Assembly: GCA_030142905.1 (NCBI GenBank)
Contig: JASJOG010000154.1
Span: 186,001-250,000 of the forward strand
Direction: 5' to 3'
Source of the DNA: Heliopora coerulea
Lineage: Eukaryota > Cnidaria > Anthozoa > Scleralcyonacea > Helioporidae
Length of the DNA: 64,000 bases
Position 1 is the first letter of the stretch. Each line of letters begins with the position of its first letter. This document shows, piece after piece, positions 21,730 through 33,962 of this stretch. Under the pieces are notes generated by a model that worked only from the letters and a program-made list of their open reading frames with translations, did no database searches and was not told the DNA's origin. The translations under genes were made by a program, and so were the position numbers.

Positions 21730-22433
21730 TCGAAGGGAAAGAAACTAGGCAAGCGCCGGCCAGATTGGAAAATAAAGCGCAAAGATACATCTGGGAAGGC
21801 AGAAGAAAACGATTTCATGATTTGTGTTCGGATCTGCAGAGAGTGAGACCCTGTGAAGGGTAGAGAGAAGTTGATAACAGTTTTTTGAGAAACATTCGTA
21901 TCGCAAGGCGGTAGACAAAACGGCCTGTCAAGAAAGACACGAATACAAGGATCAAGAAATACCTCAGGATAACCATTATTGAGAAGTCAGATTCTTTTAA
22001 AACTAAGCTTAAGGATATTGCACTGTCAGGTTATCGGAACTTTGCGCCGCCCAATTTCCTACTAACCCGCAAAGATTACCAGCTTCTTAAAAACAGAAAA
22101 GACGACACAAGCATCGTCATTATTAAGCCTGGCGAAGGGAATGGAGTCGTCTTAGTCGACAAAGATGACTACAACAAAAGGATGCATGATATTCTTGGCG
22201 ACTCCCCCAAAACCAAACTGCTGTCGTCCGATCCACTCAGACTTACTATATCAAGCGAGAAAATGAACTGCGCGCCTTCCTCCGCAGTATAAAGAATAAT
22301 ATTACTAGAAATACGTGTACACAACAACCCCTCGCCCACCATTCCAAAATATCACTCGAGAATCCAAGTAACATTGATAATTTTCCAACTTGTCAGAAAA
22401 ATCGTCCTTACTATAACTGGAAGACGGGGTTGA
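21730..22433 (+). pseudogene. Penelope-like element, N-terminal RT fragment (PLE-2)
   Basis: Around 22050-22240 the plus strand reads NFLLTRKDYQLLKNRKDD, then SIVIIKPG, GVVLVDKDDYNKRM, ILGD and LLSSDPL. These correspond to the region just before the palm of PLE reverse transcriptases (LK.L..D..IVI.PADKG...V..D..DY). It stops at the (AAT)n tract where LINE-A begins, so the rest of the PLE is missing. Confidence 0.65.
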
Positions 22434-22455
22434 AATAATAATAATAATAATAATA
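22434..22455 (+). repeat. (AAT)n tract, left junction of LINE-A
   Basis: About seven AAT units between the PLE-2 fragment and the first LINE coding sequence. Confidence 0.95.
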
Positions 22456-23787
22456 TTTACTCTAACAGAGTAAAAGCAATTAACAGCATTGCAGCTCCTG
22501 TTGTCACTTACAGTTTTGGAATCATAAATTGGAGCAAAACAGACGTGGCGAGAATAGATACTAAAATACTCAAACTGTTAACTAAATTTCGTATGCACCA
22601 CCCCAAATCAGATGTTGACAGATTGTATCTACCTCGCACTGATGGTGGACGCGGACTCAACCAATTCGAGATGGCATATGAAACTACGCTGATCGGCCTT
22701 GGTAGATATCTCGAAACAACAATAGATCCCATGCTACAAGCTGTGTTGAAGTATGAGAAATCTAAGAAGAATTCCATAATAACCTTGAGTAGAAAACTGA
22801 AACATCGGTATGATGTGCAACCAACAGTAGAAGAAGATCAACTTAAACCAACAGCTGCTGCCAAAACGCTGAAAGAACGGGCAAAAAAGGCTGGTCTAAA
22901 TGCTCTTAAGGAAACATGGAGAAATAAACCATTGCACGGCAAACACCTACAAAGACTAGAAGAAGCTGATGTTGACAGTAAATCCACACATCGTTGGCTT
23001 CAAGGGTCAGGTCTCAAAGCGGAAACCGAGGGTCTCTTGATCTCAGCCCAAGATCAGAGCCTCCCGACAAACGTCTATAGATCTAAGATAGTTAACGACG
23101 GTACAGACCCTCCTTGCCGCATCTGCAAAAAGTCAGATGAGTCAGTACATCATCTCATAGCTGGCTGTCCTATATTAGCATCATAAGAATATAAGGCTCG
23201 ACATGATCGTTTAGGCCAATACATCCACTGGAATGTGTGCAAGCATTACAACATCAAAGTCCCTGAGAAATGGTACGAACATCATCCTGTAGAGGTCACC
23301 AATGGAAAAGATGTGACAATTCTTTGGGACTTCACAGTTCACGCAGACGTACCACCACGGCCAATAAACCAGACATTGTTATCAAAGACTTCAAAGCAAG
23401 GACATGTCAAATTATTGACATGGCAGTTCCCTGTGATAGCAACATTTCGGCTAAAGAATATGATAAACTTCAGAAATATAAAGACCTGGAAATTGAGATC
23501 ACCAGGATGTGGCATCTAAACGCAGCAACGATACCAGTCATCATGGGGGCACTAGGGATGATCCGAAAGGGAACTAGTAGGAATGTTGAGAGAATTCTGG
23601 GAAATAGCAAGCTTCAAGAACTGCAGAAGATTTCTCTCATTGGTACTGCACATATACTTAGAAAAACATTATCTATAAGAACACGAAAATTGGTCCAACT
23701 GGAGAATAGACTTCTAGAGCCCTCTCTCTCTTGGACCCCGGTGGGGACCCGGTGTTTGGACGAGTATACATACAGTCAAATATATGA
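22456..23787 (+). mobile_element. LINE-A: 5'-truncated R4/Dong-like LINE
   Basis: Only the C-terminal third of the ORF is present. It runs from the post-RT region (RVKAINSIAAPVVTYSFG, KFRMHHPKSDVDRLYLPR, GGRGLNQFE) through a Cys/His knuckle (CRICKKSDESVHHLIAGC near 23116-23170). The restriction-like endonuclease follows (KPDIVIKD ... CQIIDMAVPCD). A stop after ILAS (23186) and a frameshift near 23300-23350 break the frame. The domain order (knuckle, then KPD...D.A.P.D endonuclease) is that of R2/R4/Dong-type LINEs. It starts and ends in (AAT)n. LINE-F is its closest relative here. Confidence 0.8.
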
Positions 23788-23829
23788 ACAATAATAATAA
23801 TAATAATTAATTAATTAATTAATTAATTA
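23788..23829 (+). repeat. (AAT)n and (TTAA)n tract between LINE-A and LINE-B
   Basis: Six or so AAT units followed by about six TTAA/AATT units. Confidence 0.95.
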
Positions 23830-26414
23830 TATCTGGAGAGAAGATATAAGATCAAAAGTAAAGGTGTGACCATTGTACTGGAAGAGCTAAAGCAAAGGGT
23901 CATTGCAAAGAAAGCAAAGGTAAATAGATACCAACAAAGAATAAAGCAATACCTGTAGAATAGAATGTTCAATGTGGATCAGAAGATGGTTTATCAAAGG
24001 AGAAGATTGTATCTGACATTGAAGAAAGCAGGAAATTTTGGGGAAGTATATGGGACAACAAAGAGAAACATAATGACAGGGAAGAATGGTTACAAGAATT
24101 AAAAGAGCATATAGACCATATTAGACAAGAAGACCGACATATTAACCAAACTAAGGTTGAGATGCAGTGCAGAAAGATGCCTAATTGGAAAGCGCCCGGG
24201 CCAGATGGGGTGCTGGGGTTTTGGTTTAAGAAATTAACAGCTTGCCATCAGAGAATAGCAGAGCAATTGGAGGGGATATTAAATGAAGGTGGAGAACTTC
24301 CGGAATGGATGACAAGTGCCGGCAGAACAGTACTTTGTGTAAAAGACCCGTCAAAACGCAACGCTATTGACAATTTTAGACCGATATCGTGTCTTCCAGT
24401 GATGTGGAAACTTGTGACTGGTATTATTGCAGAAAGTATGTACGGTTTTCTAGATTCCAACAAAGCTCTACCAAACGAACAGAAAGGCTGCAAAAGACAA
24501 TGCAGAGGAACTGAAGACCAGTTGCTCATTGATAAGTTGGTGCTTAAGGACTGCATAAAAAGACACACTAACCTAGCAATGGCATGGGTAGATTATCAAA
24601 AAGCGTACGACATGGTACCACATTCATGGATTGAGGAATGTTTGAAAATGTTTGGAATTGCCAAAAACGTAGAACAGTTTGTAGGTAATAGCATGACGAA
24701 ATGGAAAACAAAATTGTCAGCTTGTGGAGAGAGTGTAGGAGAAGTAAATATCAGGAGAAGTATATTTCACCGCTGTTGTTCGTGCTTTGTGTGGCACCCC
24801 TTAGCCTTATTTTAAGGAAAGTGAAGGCAGGATATGAATTCAAGGGCCGAAAGAAAAAGATCAATCATTTGTTGTATATGGATGACCTCAAATTATATGG
24901 TAAGAGCAAGGCACAGATCGACTCCCTTGTGAAGACGGTCCATCTATTCAGTAAGGATATCGGCATGGAATTTGGAATTAAGAAGTGCGGGGTATTAATT
25001 CTAAAGAGGGGAAAGATTGCCGAGAATGACGGAGTGGTATTGTCGAACGGAGAAGTAATGAAAGTGATTAAACAAGAGGGATATAAATACCTGGGTATCT
25101 TGGAGATAGATAGATTAATGGATGAAGAAATGAGATCAAAGTTTAAAAAGGAGTATGTGGGGAGGTTGAGGTTGGTCATGAAGTCGAAATTAAACGGCAG
25201 AAACAAAATGCTAGCGGTGAATACGTAGGCAGTCGCATTACTTAGGTATGGTGCAGGAATCGTTACCTGGAACGATCAAGAAATAAAGAGCTTGGATAGA
25301 AAAACGAGAAAAATATTGACCATGTACGGAGCTTTTCACCCTAAGAGTGATGTAGACAGATTATATTTGCCAAGAAAAAAAGATGGCAGAGGATTGATAA
25401 GCTATGAGTCAAGTATTAGATCAGAGGAGAACGGTGTTGGATGATACATCAAAAATGCAGTAGAACCTTTATTGGCTGAAGTAAGAGAAGGAGAAGTTAT
25501 CACGACTGAAGATAGTATGCCAAAGCAACAGTACAAGAGAAGAGAAGTCGAAGAAAGAGAAGAAAGATAGATAGGTAAGAGAATGTATGGACAGTTCAAC
25601 AGGGAGAAAAGTGAAGACATAGACAAGGAAAAGATGTGGAGGTGGCTACAAAAGAGTGATTTGAAATCGGAAACGGAAGCCCTAATATGTGCAGCTCAAG
25701 AACAGGCGAAAAGAACTAACTATATCAAGTTAAAGATAAATCTGTAGACTCACCGCTATGCAGACTTTGCGGGGAAAAAGGAGAAAGTGTGGGACATCTG
25801 GTAAACGAATGCACAAAACTTGCACAACGAGAGTACAAAAGTCGACATGATAATGTAGCAAGAATTATAATATTGGAAAATATGTGGAAAACACGATCTA
25901 GAAAGAGCGACCAAGTGGTACGAACATGACCTCCGTGGAGTAGTAGAGTCGGATAAAGTAAAAGTTCTTTGGGATTTGATGATCCAGTGCGACCATCAGA
26001 TAGAATACCGAAAGCCAGATATAGTAGTAGTAGACAAAGCAGAAAAGAAATGTGCAATAATTGATGTAGCCATACCAGGAGACAACAGAATTGGTGAGAA
26101 AGAAACAGAAAAGATAGAAAAGTATCAAGCATTGAAACATGAGATTAAGAACCTGTGGTCAATGAGAAAGGTAGAAGTAATACCAGTTGTCGTTGGAGTA
26201 TTGGGCTGTGTAAGCATAAAGTTTGAACAATGGATTGAGAGGACTGGAATAACAATGAACGTTGAGGATATCCAGAAAACGACACTTCTTGGAACAGCAA
26301 GAATTTTAAGAAGAGTGCTAGAAAACTAGTTGTAACAGTGCTACCTTAGTCTACTGGTTGTAGACGGCTGGCACCGATGAATACCGGATCCACAGCAAAC
26401 CGTGCGGAGAAGAA
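23830..26414 (+). mobile_element. LINE-B: R4/Dong-like LINE lacking its 5' end
   Basis: It begins inside the coiled-coil region before the RT ([15 protein letters not shown], near 23870) and runs to the end of the endonuclease (RILRRVLEN-stop at 26329). The following 3' UTR of about 85 bp enters (AAT)n. It belongs to the same subfamily as LINE-C, -D and -G. Confidence 0.8.
24162..26329 (+). pseudogene. LINE-B RT and restriction-like endonuclease
   Basis: RT motifs in order: NWKAPGPDGVLGFWFKKL (24184 on), FRPISCLPVMWKL, KGCKRQ and [12 protein letters not shown]. Then [18 protein letters not shown] (motif A), YMDD at 24875-24886 (motif C), FGIKKCGVL and KYLGILEID. The thumb and linker follow (LTMYGAFHPKSDVDRLYLPR near 25316-25374), then the knuckle CRLCGEKGESVGHLVNEC region near 25760-25810. 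The endonuclease reads RKPDIVVVDKAEKK, IIDVAIPGD and IPVVVGVLG. Breaks: frameshift around 24760, TAG at 25226-25228, stops near 25440 and 25568, and more shifts before 25976. The catalytic motifs are intact. Confidence 0.75.
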
Positions 26415-26439
26415 AATAATAATAATAATAATAATAATT
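26415..26439 (+). repeat. (AAT)n tract between LINE-B and LINE-C
   Basis: About eight AAT units. Confidence 0.95.
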
Positions 26440-26724
26440 ATGGGCACTGGGATAGGACAAGCACTGGCTTCAGCCTATCACGGGAATGTGGACGCTCCCG
26501 CCCTCCAGAGTCTGGGGTGGTACCTTTAGCAAGTGCCAGTAACCCCAAAGCCACCCCTGTTAGGGTTACAACAGTGGTTTGATGGGGCTCAATAGTCTTG
26601 GTCGACAACCCGCCTAGGAGATGGAAAATTCCAATTCTAAACCCGGGTAGGTGGAGCCCGTTAGCCTCGGCCGACAATCCACCTAGTGCAGGAATTTTCC
26701 ACTTCTTTTCCACTTCTTCGCTTA

Positions 26725-27030
26725 ATGCTAACATGGGCTCTTTTCCACTTTCTTTATTTTAAGACTTTTCGTTTCTCGACCTTTCCACTACATCTCAGTC
26801 TGCTGGTTCCTTTTGTCCTTCCCACTTCAGTTCTTACGCCAATATCTCGTTTACATATCATGTAACATACCATTACATATCATCACCTTGTAATATAAGT
26901 TATTCATTCTCTGAGGATGTTGCGTGCAGCAACGAAACGTTAGAATTACATTATAAACCTTTAAATATGCCTACTTTGCGTGTTTTTTGCTGGGCTTTAT
27001 TATTTCTTCTCCGTCTGTGATTCCCACCTG
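26725..27030 (+). mobile_element. 5'-truncated Penelope-like insertion (PLE terminal repeat)
   Basis: It starts with the last codons of the PLE GIY-YIG protein (SLNANMGSFPLSLF-stop), matching SLNANLSSFPLSLF at 39830-39878. It then runs through the terminal repeat to the hammerhead-like motif and the end sequence TTTTTTGCTGGGCTTTATT, which resembles 40130-40150. Only one terminal repeat is present. Confidence 0.7.
26911..26943 (+). ncRNA. Hammerhead-ribozyme-like core
   Basis: CTGAGGA, then helix II (GTTGC/GCAAC with a short loop), then GAAAC and GTTAG. Flanks ATTCT and AGAAT can form a 5-bp helix I around the predicted GUU cleavage site. Helix III is only the self-complementary ACGU, so activity would probably need a dimer. 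PLE terminal repeats are known to encode hammerhead motifs. Confidence 0.65.
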
Positions 27031-27054
27031 GAACCTCTGTCGCCAGTATTTTGA

Positions 27055-29816
27055 TCATATCGTCACGAATAATGTAACTGAGACAAAACAACTTATGGTA
27101 GTGATAATATGGTACATTGCAGAAGATCTGGATTTAAGAGAAAGACAAGCGAGACAGATAAAAGAACCCTGGTGGAAGAGGAGAATAGAACGAGACATCC
27201 AAGTGGCAAGGAAAGTTATTAGCAAGCTTGAAAGAAAGAAAAATAATGAAATTAGAAGGCATGATAAAGAAATGGCATATCTCGAAAGAAAGTATAAAGT
27301 AAATGAAAAAGGGATTACAACGGTGATTGAGGAGTTGAAACAAAGGGTGACAGCAAAGGCAGCAAAAATAACGCGATACGAAAATCGAACAAAACAGTTC
27401 AGACACAACAGGTAATTTGAAGAAAATCAAAAGGAGATTTTATAGTGAGATAGAGGGAAAAACAAATAGCTCACCAACTGTCCCCGATGCAACAGAGACA
27501 CAAAAATTTTGGAAACAATATGGACAAATCCTGTGGAACATAACAAAGATGCTGAGTGGTTAAAAGGAGTGAAGAATCAGTTGATAGATCAACATCAAGA
27601 TCAACAAGATATCACGATTGATGAAAGAATGCTTAAGCAACAGCTAACCAAAACATCCAGTTGGAAGGCTCCGGGTCCAGATGGCATACAGAGTTTCTGG
27701 ATTAAGAACTTGACCGCCCTTCACTCCAGAATTGCTGAACAACTTCACGACGTGGTCAGCTCCAGGGAAACGCCCGAGTGGATGGTAACCGGACGGACGG
27801 TTTTATGTATGAAAGATGAGTCTCGCGGTAGCGTAGTTGACAATTATAGACCGATTACGTGTTTACCCATTTTGTGGAAAGTGCTGACTGGAATAATTGG
27901 AGATGAAATGTACCGACATATGGAAGATCGAGCAATATTCCCGACGAACAAAAGGGTTGTAAAAGAAAATCTCGTGGCACAAAAGATCAGTTAATGATAG
28001 ATAAGACCATCTTGAAGAATTGTAAAAGAAGACATACTAACCTTGCGGTGGCATGGATTGACTACCACAAGGCTTACCATATGATTCCACATTCGTGGAG
28101 TACTGAATATCTGGAAATGATTGGAGTTGCCAGTAATATTCGGTCATTTGTTCAAAAAACCATGCCCCTTTGGAGAACCAAGTTAACAGCTGGAAATCAA
28201 GAGTTAGAGGAGGTAAAAATCAAGAGGGGTTTATTCCAGGGTGACAGTCTGTCACCATTATTGTTTGTTATTTGCATGATACCTATGACCTTGTTGTTAA
28301 GAAGCTGTAAAGCTGGATATCATCTTGGTAAAGAAAGCCCAAAAGTGAATCATCTACTTTTCATGGATGACCTCAAACTCTTTGGAAAGTCTAGTAAGGA
28401 TATTGACTCTCTGATTAGGACGGTATTTGTATTTAGCCAAGATATACAAATGGAGTTTGGAGTAAAGAAATGTGGTGTGGTGATAATAAAAAGAGGGAAA
28501 ATTGTAACATCTGATGGTATACAGCTGCCAAATGGGGAAAGCATAAAAGCTGTCAATGATGAAGGATACAGATAGCTGGGTATGCTAGAAATTGACCAGA
28601 TAATGCAACAACAGATGAAGGTATTAATTCAGAAAGAATATTTGCGAAGGACAAAGAAGATCCTTAAGTCAAAGTTGAACGGAAATAATATTGTGCTAGC
28701 AATTAATTCCTGGGCGGTGTCTTTGATGCGGTATGGAGCTGGGATAATCGATTGGACCGATGAGGAACTGAAGGTACTAGACAGGAAAACCCGTAAGAAA
28801 TTGAGAACGTATGGTGCATTACACCCAAGGAGTGACGTACATAGATTGTACTTGACTAGAAAAAGCGGAGGGAGAGGACTTATTGGAATTGAAGAATGTT
28901 TTAAGGCAGAAAGAAATAATTTAGCACTGTACGTGAGTAGTCGGCAAGGTGAGATGGCGAGACAGATCATAAGGGAAGGAGTGGTTAACATCGAAGGAGT
29001 TAAAGACGAGAGCAGTTTAAGGAAAGAGAATAAAGAAAACCACCAACGACAGTTCCATGAGAAAGCACTCCACGGGCGGTTTATAACAGCAGTAAAAGAT
29101 GATATAGATAAAGAGAAAAATTGGGAGTGGCTTAGCTATGCGGGATTGAAGAAAGAAATAGAAAGCACAATATTTGCAGCACAAGAGCAGTCAATCGCAA
29201 CCAATTCAATAAGACATTCAGTGTATAAGGAGAATGTGGCAAATAGCTGCAGAATTTTTGGTAGTGCAGAGGAAACTGTCGCGCATATAACGACCGAGTG
29301 CCAAATGTTGGCGCAAAGATACTACAAGGAATGGAGACATGATGAAGTAGCAAAAGTGGTACACTGGAAATTATGCAAGAAGGCAGGTATTCTCTGCGAG
29401 GAATCATGGTATAAGCATACACCTGAGAAAGTGATTGAAACACATGAATTCAAGTTACTATGGGACCTTCTGATACAAACGGAGAACAAGCTTGATCATA
29501 ATAGACCAGATATAGTTGTAGTAAATACATCTAGGCGGTCATGTCTGTTAATAGATATTGCTTGTCCCTTCGACACAAGAATTGTGAAGAAAGAGGAGAA
29601 GATTGATGTGTATCAAGATTTGAGATGAGAACTAAAACGATTGTGGCATCTCAGAGAAGTAAAGATTATACCGGTGATAATTGGAGCCTTGGGAACGATT
29701 GGAAAGAATCATAGAAAATGGCAGGATCAGATTGAAATTAATTGCAGTACACACCTCTTGCAAAAAGTAACTTTGTTAGGAACGACAAGAATAATCCGAA
29801 GAGTTTTAGATACCTA
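27055..29816 (+). pseudogene. LINE-C ORF: coiled-coil, RT, knuckle, endonuclease
   Basis: 27055-27415 encodes a basic coiled stretch (KEPWWKRRIERDI, ISKLERKKNN, TTVIEELKQRVTAKAAK). The RT follows: [63 protein letters not shown] and FMDD at 28360-28371. After the RT come YGALHPRSDVHRLYLTR and GGRGLIGIEE, then the knuckle (CRIFGSAEETVAHITTEC, with a Phe-Gly where other copies have a Cys). The endonuclease reads NRPDIVVVNTSRR and LLIDIACPFD. Only a few lesions separate it from a continuous frame: breaks before 27509, a single-base shift near 27945, TAG at 28573-28575 and TGA at 29626-29628. It is one of the least damaged copies. Confidence 0.8.
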
Positions 29817-29899
29817 AGGGCAAGAGACTTGCCTTGATATTTAACTTATGTTAAGATCATTTACCAGTGGACATTTTTGTGCACTGTGAGAAGAAGTAG

Positions 29900-29922
29900 A
29901 AATAATAATAATAATAATAAAT
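29900..29922 (+). repeat. (AAT)n tract after LINE-C
   Basis: About seven AAT units at the 3' end of LINE-C. Confidence 0.95.
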
Positions 29923-30078
29923 ATACGCATTGGAGAGTACTTTCAGGGACTTTAAAGGGCTGTACATCTTACTCCTTCCTGACTGGATAAGTTGGGCGAG
30001 TAAGGGCTGGCCCTGTGGGTGTTTCTTAAAATCCATTTTAACGGTGAAATTTTCTTTCCCCACAAGTTCCCTGAAATG

Positions 30079-33000
30079 TGCAATGTCTGTTGCGGCCTTA
30101 CCTGGCGGGATGCTGGGAGCCCGTAACAGGCTTAGACCCCTTCCACTGTCCTTAGTTGGGTGGTGTGCGAGTTGTAATACTTATTAGACTGTCGTGGTGG
30201 AAGGGCCTTGCGCGTCTCAACGATCCTGAGAGCTAGGCTGGCGGGAGCAAATGCTCCTGGTAGGGTCACCCAAGCCAGACAAGTTAAAGGGGGGAGAGGT
30301 TAGACAAAAGAGTAGCTCGGTGGTTGTGTCACCTTATCACCACTAACTCACAAAAGTGATGAATAATGAGCAACAATAGAGATGAAGATAACGACGTGAA
30401 TGAGGCCAGAAATGGTCTCTCGTCCGGCAGTGATGGTGTGAACGGACAGGCACCACTCCGTCGTCATCAAGCTACTGCCCGTAGAAAGTGGAACAATGCG
30501 TTATATCGAGTTGTAATGAAATGCTATTTTGAGAGTAAACCAGGAACCTGAGGGTACAGAAGGAGAATGTTGAATAGCTGGCAGAATAGAGGGATGTTTA
30601 GGATGCCTGAGCAAAATTTAGCTGATCAGGCAAGAGCAATTAGAAACAATAATTGGCTCTCCACTGTCGAGTTGGAGGAGATTAAGCGACAAGTGGATAG
30701 TGCGCCGGATGACGAGAATAATGAGAATAGGATGAATAATGATGGAATGAATATGCAGCAAAATCAAGAACCTGTTTCTGAGTGTAGATCGGAGAGTGAA
30801 GACAACGAGGAAGGAGTTTACAAATTTCGAGCCCTGAATCCGGAAGAACTGTCAGAGGGACAGCGAGATATTTTGAATGATATCAAACTGGCTCTAGAAG
30901 AAGATGAAGCAGAACAACCAAGATCTTTGAAACATGTGGAAAGAAGCTCCATGAGGTGGCTAAAGAAGTGAATGATGTACTAGAGCACATTCAAACAGGT
31001 CATATAACCGAAACCAATCGGCTAGTGAGAACTGCAGCTATGATTGAAACGCGGAGACTAGGTATAAAGAAAAAAAGTACTGAAGCAAGAAAAGAACCCT
31101 TCTGGAAGAAAAGAATAAAGAACAAAATTGATGTGTTGAGGAGAGAGATAAGCAAGCTGGAGAGGAGAAAGAATAATAGGAATAACGTTGGCAAGGGGTT
31201 GACACAGATTGAGAAGAAATACCAAGTGAGAAAGAAAGGGTTGAATGTTGTTATTGAGGAGTTGAAGCAACGAGTGACAGCTAATGCTGCAAAATTAAGA
31301 AGATATGAACAACGGATAAACCAGTACAGGACAAAATCGAATGTTTCAGAATGACCAGAAGAAATTCTATCAAGAAATGGGAGGTGTAACCAGGGAGAGA
31401 GATATTACACCTGATCCCCCAGAGAGCTGCGATTTTTGGAGCAGTATCTGGGATAATCCTACTGAGTACAATCGAAAGGCAGAATGGTTAGATGACGTTA
31501 GAGAAGAGCTTAGCCAATACACGGCCCAAGAGGACGTGATGATTTCTGTAGTTGACGTGAAACAGCAGTTGAAGAAAGTGTCCAATTGGAAAGGGCCTGG
31601 GCCGGATGGCGTACAGGGATTTTGGCCGAAGAATTTAAAAGCACTTCATTGTCGCATTGCAGAACAACTTAATCTAATTCTGGAATCTTGCTCCGTAGCT
31701 CAATGGATCAACTAAGGAAGAACGATTCTCTGTTTGAAGGATCCGTCACTGAAAAATGCTATGGAAAACTTCCGGCCCATAACATGTCTTCCACTTATGT
31801 GGAAATTACTCAGCGGAATTCTTTCGGAAAAAATGTACGACCATCTTGAGGCGGGACAGTTACTTCCTGAGGAACAAAAAGGATGTCGGAAACGTTCAAA
31901 GGGGACTAAAGACCAACTCCTCATAGATAAATTGGTACTACGGAATTGGAAGCGTAGAAAAACGAATCTGGCGATGGCCTGGATTGACTATCGTAAGGCT
32001 TACGACATGGTGCCTCATTCCTGGCTTCTGGAAACGCTGGAACTTACTGGAATAGCTACTAATATCCAGCGATTAGTACGAGAGAGCATGCAAAATTGGA
32101 AGACGGTGCTTACATCAAATGGCCAAACTTTAGGGGAAGTCAAAATTCAACGAGGTATTTTCCAGGGCGACAGTCTATCACCCCTGTTGTTTGTCATCTG
32201 CTTAATACTGCTGTCGATTATCTTGCGAAGCTGCAAAGGAAGATACCAACTAGCAAAGGATGCTGGGTCCATCAACCATCTGTTATACATGGACGACCTA
32301 AAGCTGTATGGAAAAGATGAGCGTGAAATTGACTCTCTAGTGAACACTGTCCGGATAGTCAGCAGTGATATCGGCATGGAGTTCGGCCTTAAGAAGTGTG
32401 GTGTACTCGTTTTAAAGAGAGGAAAGGTTGAGAAGTCTGAAGGAATTGACCTCCCAGAGGGGCGACAGATGAAAACGATAGAGGATGATGGATACATGTA
32501 TCTCGGGGTCCTTGAGTACAACGATCTGCTTCATGACAAAATGAAGGAAGCGCTGACCAGTGAGTACTTCTACAGAGTGAAGAAGGTTTTAAAATCTAAG
32601 TTAAATGGAAGGAACACCATACTAGCCTTGAACACATGGACCGTACCAGCGCTACGTTATGGTGCCGGGATAGTGAACTAGTCTAAAGCTGAGCCGGAGA
32701 ACATGGACAGGAAGACAAGGAAACAGATGACAATCTATGGAATGCTACACCCTTGAGCGAATGTTGACCGCTTGTACCTTCAAAGACGACGTGGTGGTCG
32801 TGGGCTGATTGGAGTTGAGGACTGCGTACGTGCTGAAGAAATAGGCCTGTCCAATTATGTCCTGAAAAGTGAGGAAGCACTGCTTGGGGCGGTGATGAAT
32901 GAGAGTTTCTCAAACTCGGAGGAAGATGAGATTGCCGAGCATTTCAAAGAAAGGAAGAGGAGAAAAAGACAAGAGGACTGGAAGGCTAAGACATTACATG

Positions 33001-33908
33001 GTCAGGTCTTACGTCAAACTGAAGATGTCAGGGATGGGGCATCGTGGGACTGGATGATGAGAGGAGACTTGAAAAAGGAGACCGAGGGTCTGATCACAGC
33101 AGCCCAAGATCAAGCGTTGAGAACTAATGCGTTCAAAGCAAAAATCGAGAAACAGCAGCTATCTCCTTTAGGTAGAATGTGTGGTGTGAAAGACGAGACG
33201 GTGGGCCACTTGTTGTGTGAATGTAGTAAGATGGCACAGATTCAATATAAACATCGACATGACAACGTTGCCAGGATTGTGTACTGGGCAATCGCAAAAC
33301 AGCGTGGACTTGACGTCGAAGAGAAATGGTACGAACACAATGCCGGAACCAGTCATTGAAAATGCTACCATAAAAATGCTGTAGGACTTTACAATCAACG
33401 CAGATCGTGAAATTGAAGCCCGGAGACTGGACATTGTGCAGGTAAACAGGAAAGAGAACCAGTGCATAGTAATCGACAGTGCTGTGTCTGCAGATGCTAA
33501 TATTGGAGCAAAAGAAAAAGAGAAGATCCAAAAGTAGTAGGACCTTAGAAGAGAGATTGCACGTCTATGGGACATCAAAACGTGTGTGGTTCCAGTGGTG
33601 GTTGGTTCACTAGGTATGGTTACCAAGAACCTTGGAAAATACCTCGGGAAGATTGGAATTCCAACAAAGATCGACCTCCTGCAGAAAGCAACACTACTCG
33701 GATCTGCAAGGATTCCGCGAAATGTGCTTGAAGCCTAAGGCTGTGAGATACAGCTTGCCCTCAGCGTACTAACATGTGACCAGCAATTATCTAAGCTGAG
33801 TATTTTAAATTAAAATAATACTTATCAGACCGGTTGTCAGGATGGGCATATTGGGCTTTGTATATTTGTACCACAGCGTCACTTTGATGGCGTGTTGCTC
33901 CTCTCACT
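30079..33908 (+). mobile_element. LINE-D: most complete R4/Dong-like LINE
   Basis: A 5' leader of about 290 bp starts GCAATGTCTGTTGCGGCC and is duplicated as a 97-bp fragment at 36807-36903. The ORF follows from 30366 to about 33738, then a 3' region that ends in CTCTCACTCA and (AAT)n. The 156 bp before it (29923-30078) lies between LINE-C's tail and this leader and is unassigned. Confidence 0.8.
30366..33738 (+). pseudogene. LINE-D ORF: N-terminal region, RT, knuckle, endonuclease
   Basis: The N-terminus is MSNNRDEDNDVNE, then NNALYRVVMKCYFESKPG, a TGA at 30549-30551, and GYRRRMLNSW ... DQARAIRNNNWLS, a conserved N-terminal block. An acidic linker (30690-30930) and the coiled basic region (EPFWKKRIKNKID, VIEELKQRVTANAAK) follow. 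[67 protein letters not shown] at 32286-32297, [15 protein letters not shown]. Then DRLYLQRRRGGRGLIGVED, knuckle-like MCGVKDETVGHLLCEC and WYEH. In-frame stops: TAA 31713, TAG 32679, TGA 32755. Frameshifts occur near 30956, 31340 and 33345. The endonuclease tail (33360-33738) carries further stops, and its RPD is changed to RLD. Confidence 0.8.
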
Positions 33909-33910
33909 CA
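33874..33910 (+). repeat. CAGCGTCACTTTGATGGCG repeat before (AAT)n
   Basis: A 37-bp string from CAGCGTCACTTTGATGGCG to CTCTCACTCA recurs, with a few differences, at 44821-44858. Both copies run directly into (AAT)n. Confidence 0.8.
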
Positions 33911-33962
33911 ATAATAATAATAAAAATAATAAAATAATAATAATAATAACAATAATAATAAA
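33911..33962 (+). repeat. Imperfect (AAT)n tract between LINE-D and LINE-E
   Basis: About 50 bp of AAT with AAAAT and AAC interruptions. Confidence 0.95.

Larger units (their letters stand above)
26440..29899 (+). mobile_element. LINE-C: nearly full-length R4/Dong-like LINE
   Basis: The 5' leader (26440-26725) shares the strings GGGGCTC..TA.TCTTGGT and CCTAG(G)AGATGG with the leader of LINE-G near 40940-40980, so this is close to the true 5' end. A PLE 3' fragment (26725-27030) has landed in the leader/ORF start. The body runs to 29816 and a 3' UTR of about 80 bp ends in (AAT)n. Confidence 0.8.

Noticed and set aside
25725..26132. Long minus-strand hydrophobic ORFs over LINE-B, -C, -D and -G
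   Set aside because: Antisense shadows of the AT-rich, Lys/Glu-rich LINE coding strand that mimic membrane proteins.
26438..26734. 98-aa ORF on minus at LINE-C's 5' end
   Set aside because: Antisense to the LINE leader; no domain.
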